DNA of 36,703 bases, from positions 1 to 36,703 of the forward strand of contig JAGVEX010000009.1 of NCBI GenBank assembly GCA_020057885.1. The letters run 5' to 3'. The notes beneath the pieces are model-generated. The model ran no database searches. It saw only the letters and a program-made list of their open reading frames with translations, and had not been told where the DNA came from. Positions 33,698 to 36,703 of this stretch are shown here, one piece after another; the stretch's first letter is position 1; the number at the start of each line of letters is the position of its first letter. The position numbers and the translations under genes were made by a program. This DNA is from a bacterium (GTDB lineage: Bacteria; Patescibacteriota; Patescibacteriia; Veblenbacterales; UBA10138).

Positions 33698-33735
33698 TAC
33701 AACGGCACAAAAACAGAACGGTAAACTTTAAACTA

Positions 33736-34680
33736 TTAACGTTTACGATTCGTTTGTATACCAAATGAAGTGATTTTGTTTGAGGAATGAGATCTTTTTG
33801 TTTTTAATTTATCAGCTATTTTACGAATTTCCTTATCAAACTCTGGTATCTTTTGATTTTCAGGATTTACCTCCCGCAAAACATCCAAAGCGGCTTGGGC
33901 CTCGATTGGTTGCCCATTTACTATACTGAGTTCGATATAAAAGTCAAGTATCTTAGGGTTACGAGGTTCAAAACGTTTAGCATCACGCAAGTGCAAAAGT
34001 GCTTCTGATTGCAGACCTAATTCTATTAAAATATTTGCTAATTCAAGATGCGCAACTAAAGAATCTTTTATATTTAAAGCCGCCAAGTATTCAACCCTAG
34101 CATCATCCAGTCGACCTTGCCCGGCGGCTACCCTAGCCAAGCCTAAATGGGCAATCTCTATCAAACCCTGTTGAGCTAGATACTCAAAAACTTCTTGAGC
34201 CTGTTCGTACTCACGTTCCTCTAAATAAGTTTTGGCCAAACCTTCATATGCAAATAAATTATGTGGCTCCAGTTTTATAACTTCGAGGTATTTTTGTTCC
34301 GCCTCTGGCAAACGGTTATACTTTAAAGCCTCTTCAGCTTCACTCATTAATTCATCTTTTGTAGTTTGAGGAGATGAATGATGATTAATTTTATTTTGTA
34401 CTCGCTCTTCGGTGTTGCTAAAGGCTAAACGAATTTTGTTAACTTGACTGCTAAAAAAATTATTTACCGGAGTCAATTTACCGCTTAAATAATTTTTTAG
34501 ATTAGTAAGCTTTCTTTTTAATCTCAATTCTAAAAGACTATGTTTAACTGCCTGCTGGTTAAGTTCAATAATTTTTTTAGGATCAATTACCCGTAAAACC
34601 GGAATTTTTTTAATAACCAAACCTAATAAACCAAGCACTCCTAAAATCAGAAGTGCCCATAAAATACTATCGAGTACCAT
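33736..34680 (-). CDS. membrane-anchored TPR-repeat protein
   Basis: I start at the ATG at 34680 (MVLDSILWALL), because the upstream part of the track ORF lies within the aldolase gene; the start overlaps the aldolase stop by 14 nt. A hydrophobic helix (about residues 5-25) is followed by a basic helical stretch, then four or more TPR-like repeats: AEEALKYNRLPEAEQKYLEVIKLEP, LAKTYLEEREYEQAQEVFEYLAQQG, AAGQGRLDDARVEYLAALNIK, LANILIELGLQSEALLHLRDAK. Such proteins scaffold complexes; the partner is unknown. The tail is Lys/Ser rich. Confidence 0.82.
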   Translation of the reverse strand: MVLDSILWALLILGVLGLLGLVIKKIPVLRVIDPKKIIELNQQAVKHSLLELRLKRKLTNLKNYLSGKLTPVNNFFSSQVNKIRLAFSNTEERVQNKINHHSSPQTTKDELMSEAEEALKYNRLPEAEQKYLEVIKLEPHNLFAYEGLAKTYLEEREYEQAQEVFEYLAQQGLIEIAHLGLARVAAGQGRLDDARVEYLAALNIKDSLVAHLELANILIELGLQSEALLHLRDAKRFEPRNPKILDFYIELSIVNGQPIEAQAALDVLREVNPENQKIPEFDKEIRKIADKLKTKRSHSSNKITSFGIQTNRKR

Positions 34681-35536
34681 AAGTAGTTGAGAGTGCTTTA
34701 AGTTTTTGTTCTGCCGTCTTTTGAATATCTGCAATTACCGGATAAAAAATCACGCGCGGGTCATACTCGTGTTCCTGGCTTTTAAGCTCGCGACGCAAGC
34801 TAGTTAAGTAAGACAAACGAATTTCAGTATCAATATTGACTATCGTTACACCCAAACTACGAGCTTTTTTTAAATCCTTTGCTGGCACGCCTGAAGCGCC
34901 ATGGAGAGCTAAAGGAATTTTAACTAATTGATGTATAGAGTTCAGCCGGCTAAAATCAATTTGAGGAAGTTTATGAAACATTTTCATAGCACCGTGTAAG
35001 GTCCCCACTGCTACGCCCAATGTATCAACACCTGTTTTGGCTACAAACTCTCGCGCTTGGGCCGGATCGGTCATAAGGTCGCTAGCCGCAACTAAACGGG
35101 CTCCCTTAACTACCGGCTTAAGTGCGCCAACCTCTCCCTGCACCAAAACATTATGCTTATGAGCGTAATCAACCACACGTTTAGTTAATTTTACATTTTG
35201 TGAAAAAGGCAAAGCTGAGCCATCTATCATTACCGAGGTAAAACCAGCTTTTATGGCTGCCACGCAAATCTCGTAAGTATGCGCATGATCCAAATGAATA
35301 GCTAGCGACGCTTTAATACTCGGATCATCACAAATAGTACGAACTAACTCTACCACTGTATTTAAACCCAAGTATGTAATAGTTTTTTCACTAACTTCAA
35401 ATAAAGTCGGCCGGCGAAGGGCAGAAGCGGCGCGGGCAATTGCTAAAGTCGTTTCCGCATTAATGGTATTAAAAGCCACTACCGCTTGGCGGCGGCGGTA
35501 GGCAGGGTAAATAATTTTACGAGCATGCACTAACAT
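34667..35536 (-). CDS. fba: class II fructose-bisphosphate aldolase (or tagatose-bisphosphate aldolase)
   Basis: The 289-residue protein has the class II motifs: HLDHAHTYE (H81, D83, H84; zinc and catalytic residues), GFTSVMIDGSALPFSQN, a GEVGAL glutamate, TLHGAMK and ALHGASGV for phosphate and zinc, and VNIDTEIR near the end. It cleaves fructose 1,6-bisphosphate to DHAP and GAP. The LHGGSG of most members reads LHGASG here, so substrate preference is open. It is 2 bp from tpiA, which uses its product. Confidence 0.9.
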   Translation of the reverse strand: MLVHARKIIYPAYRRRQAVVAFNTINAETTLAIARAASALRRPTLFEVSEKTITYLGLNTVVELVRTICDDPSIKASLAIHLDHAHTYEICVAAIKAGFTSVMIDGSALPFSQNVKLTKRVVDYAHKHNVLVQGEVGALKPVVKGARLVAASDLMTDPAQAREFVAKTGVDTLGVAVGTLHGAMKMFHKLPQIDFSRLNSIHQLVKIPLALHGASGVPAKDLKKARSLGVTIVNIDTEIRLSYLTSLRRELKSQEHEYDPRVIFYPVIADIQKTAEQKLKALSTTYGTR

Positions 35537-35538
35537 AA

Positions 35539-36309
35539 TTAAAGCTGTTTTAATAAAGCCAAAAAAGATTTCGCCTCTAAACTAGCGCCCCCCACCAACA
35601 CCCCGCCCAGTTTACCCCTGCCTACAAAAGAAGCTATGTTAGACGTGTTAACACTGCCGCCATAAATAATTTTTATTTGACTATCAACCATACGGGTCGA
35701 AAAAATATCAATTAAGCTTTGGCGAATAACACGAGCAATGTAAAAAGCCTCCTCCGGCGCCACGGCTCGGCCGGAACCAATTACCCATACCGGCTCATAA
35801 GCTATAACTAATTCGTGACCAGGCGACAAAGTAATTCCGGTAAGTGCAGCTGATATTTGTCTTGCCACCACTATATCTTTTTGGCCAGCCTGCCGCTCGG
35901 CAAAAGTTTCACCCACGCATAAAACCGGAGTTAATCCTTCGGCCAAGGTAGCGGCTATTTTTTGGCGTATCATTATATCTGTTTCTTTAAGATATTGTCT
36001 GCGTTCAGAGTGACCAACAATTACATACTTCACTCCCAATTCACGCAATACGCTTGGTGAAATTTCGCCTGTGTACGGACCATTTGGTTTCCAAAAAACA
36101 TTTTGCGCGCCCAATAAAACTTTTTTCTTTTGCAACAATTTAGCCACGCCCGGGAGTGCTGGAAAAGTAGGACAAAGTCCCAGCTCAAAATTACCTTTGA
36201 GTTTGGCTACTCCGGTAAGTAATTTTTTAACCAACGCTAAGGTTTCGGCTAAAGACAAATTTACCTTCCAATTAGCTAAAACCAATATTTTTGAGTTTAA
36301 ATTTGGCAT
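35539..36309 (-). CDS. tpiA: triosephosphate isomerase
   Basis: The 256-residue protein has the catalytic Lys in LANWKVN (K15), His in VGHSERR (H100), Glu in AYEPVWVIG (E172), the loop-6 region GSGRAV (the usual IGTG sequence reads IGSG), and the phosphate-binding YGGSVN and GGVLVGGASL. It interconverts DHAP and GAP in the cytoplasm. The pair with aldolase forms a short glycolysis operon together with the TPR gene. Confidence 0.97.
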   Translation of the reverse strand: MPNLNSKILVLANWKVNLSLAETLALVKKLLTGVAKLKGNFELGLCPTFPALPGVAKLLQKKKVLLGAQNVFWKPNGPYTGEISPSVLRELGVKYVIVGHSERRQYLKETDIMIRQKIAATLAEGLTPVLCVGETFAERQAGQKDIVVARQISAALTGITLSPGHELVIAYEPVWVIGSGRAVAPEEAFYIARVIRQSLIDIFSTRMVDSQIKIIYGGSVNTSNIASFVGRGKLGGVLVGGASLEAKSFLALLKQL

Positions 36310-36344
36310 GATTAAAAAAGAAATAGACTATTAAATATTCTACC

Positions 36345-36703
36345 CTAGGTACGCAACAGAAGCCAGCTCACCACTTTTAAGACATCGGCCGAACGATCTT
36401 CTAGGGTAGGCGCGTTTAATAACACTAATAAATACTCACCACCACGCCTAAGACGAAATTGAAAGATTAAATTATACCCCGCCTCCTCTAAATAACCGGT
36501 TTTGCTTGCTCGGGGAGTAAAATTTATTTGCGGTTGTAATAATAAACTATTAGTATTATTAATTTTATGAGGCTTACCATCTAAAGTAGTAAAATTAATC
36601 TGTTTTTTGCCAGAAAATTCACGCAAGAGTTTGTTTTGCCAAGCATATCTGCCTATAATGGCCAAATCGTAGGCGGTACTAATGTTAGCGGGATCAAGGC
36701 CGG
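36345..36703 (-). CDS. D-alanyl-D-alanine carboxypeptidase (S11), C-terminal part, runs off the window
   Basis: The open frame continues past the track start: it reads GLDPANISTAYDLAIIGRYAW from the window edge, and the track's M is a TTG codon inside it. NISTAYDLA and the later SKTGYLEEAGYNL (KTG motif) are typical of S11/DacA penicillin-binding proteins, which trim peptidoglycan pentapeptides outside the cytoplasmic membrane. The SxxK and SxN motifs must lie outside the window. The C-terminal end here has no obvious amphipathic anchor helix. Confidence 0.88.
   Translation of the reverse strand, partial: GLDPANISTAYDLAIIGRYAWQNKLLREFSGKKQINFTTLDGKPHKINNTNSLLLQPQINFTPRASKTGYLEEAGYNLIFQFRLRRGGEYLLVLLNAPTLEDRSADVLKVVSWLLLRT

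Noticed and set aside
35479-35512. CCTGCCTACCGC inside the aldolase gene matching the arm of the island palindromes
   Set aside because: Twelve nucleotides only; the protein keeps normal spacing there (PAYRRRQAVVAFN), so chance is likely.
36345-36665. Stand-alone 106-residue protein as given in the ORF track
   Set aside because: Its M is an internal TTG and the frame is open to the window edge with the S11 pattern NISTAYDLA, so it is part of a longer gene.
1-36703. CRISPR array, prophage genes or complete insertion sequence
   Set aside because: I looked for regularly spaced repeats, integrase, terminase or transposase motifs and saw none; only the hairpin at 43-88 hints at an element outside the window.

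Overview
The window (about 36.7 kb, AT-rich) looks like a chromosomal segment of a Candidate Phyla Radiation (Patescibacteria, probably Parcubacteria-type) bacterium. This is inferred from compact minus-strand operons, a sigma factor/DUF5667 pair, a single-NBD membrane-tethered Clp ATPase, ABC-F and TypA without surrounding biosynthesis genes, and short GC-rich palindromes around tRNA genes. TGA is a normal stop: two ATGA start/stop overlaps use it, so this is not the code-25 Gracilibacteria/Absconditabacteria. Nearly all genes lie on the minus strand; only the 9068-9721 and 15135-15632 genes are on the plus strand.

Layout. 1-91: hairpin-tipped element end abutting a broken M6/M11-type peptidase gene (89-1051). 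1168-5025: large exported subtilase ending in a Hint (intein-like) domain; both peptidase genes share the same 5' module. 5060-8866: gene run with a DMT permease, an anchored GH-fold hydrolase, an M50-like intramembrane protease and a membrane-tethered Clp NBD1 ATPase. 9068-9721: orphan exported protein. 9900-15632: HU, an MgtA-type P-type ATPase, TypA/BipA (strong promoter followed by a terminator-like hairpin in its leader) and a stand-alone GAF protein. 15719-21243: ABC-F ATPase, VTT-like membrane protein, a Cys-rich lipoprotein, an LRR lipoprotein and a DEAD-box helicase. 21346-23005: ECF-like sigma factor with a DUF5667 membrane partner.

23109-27285 is a complete copper-handling operon: an ArsR regulator fused to a YHS metal-binding domain, CopA (Cu+ P1B ATPase), an HMA-TauE/SafE-like membrane fusion and a cupredoxin-like exported protein. 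The regulator promoter overlaps an ArsR-like palindrome and the mRNA would be nearly leaderless. 27509-30217 holds two translationally coupled unknown membrane proteins and a thioredoxin-CcdA fusion. 30282-31633 holds ZIP transporter, UPF0251/DUF134 and DUF5320 genes, followed upstream by a truncated N-terminal fragment of an ALDH12-type (P5C dehydrogenase-like) gene.

32200-33720 is a tRNA island (Trp-CCA, Thr-UGU, Tyr-GUA, Thr-GGU) with rpmG (missed by the ORF track) and a GIY-YIG protein. Its spacers are built almost wholly of short palindromes. One tRNA-Thr has its acceptor stem extended to 17 bp by flanking sequence, and the 3' end of tRNA-Trp is partly duplicated. 33736-36703 holds a TPR membrane protein, class II aldolase, triosephosphate isomerase and the C-terminal part of a D-Ala-D-Ala carboxypeptidase that runs off the window.

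I found no CRISPR array, replication origin or intact transposase. The best candidates for something new are the Hint-tailed subtilase and its broken sibling, the ArsR-YHS copper operon, the palindrome-packed tRNA island and the possible typA attenuator. All functions are from reading sequence only; no database search was run.
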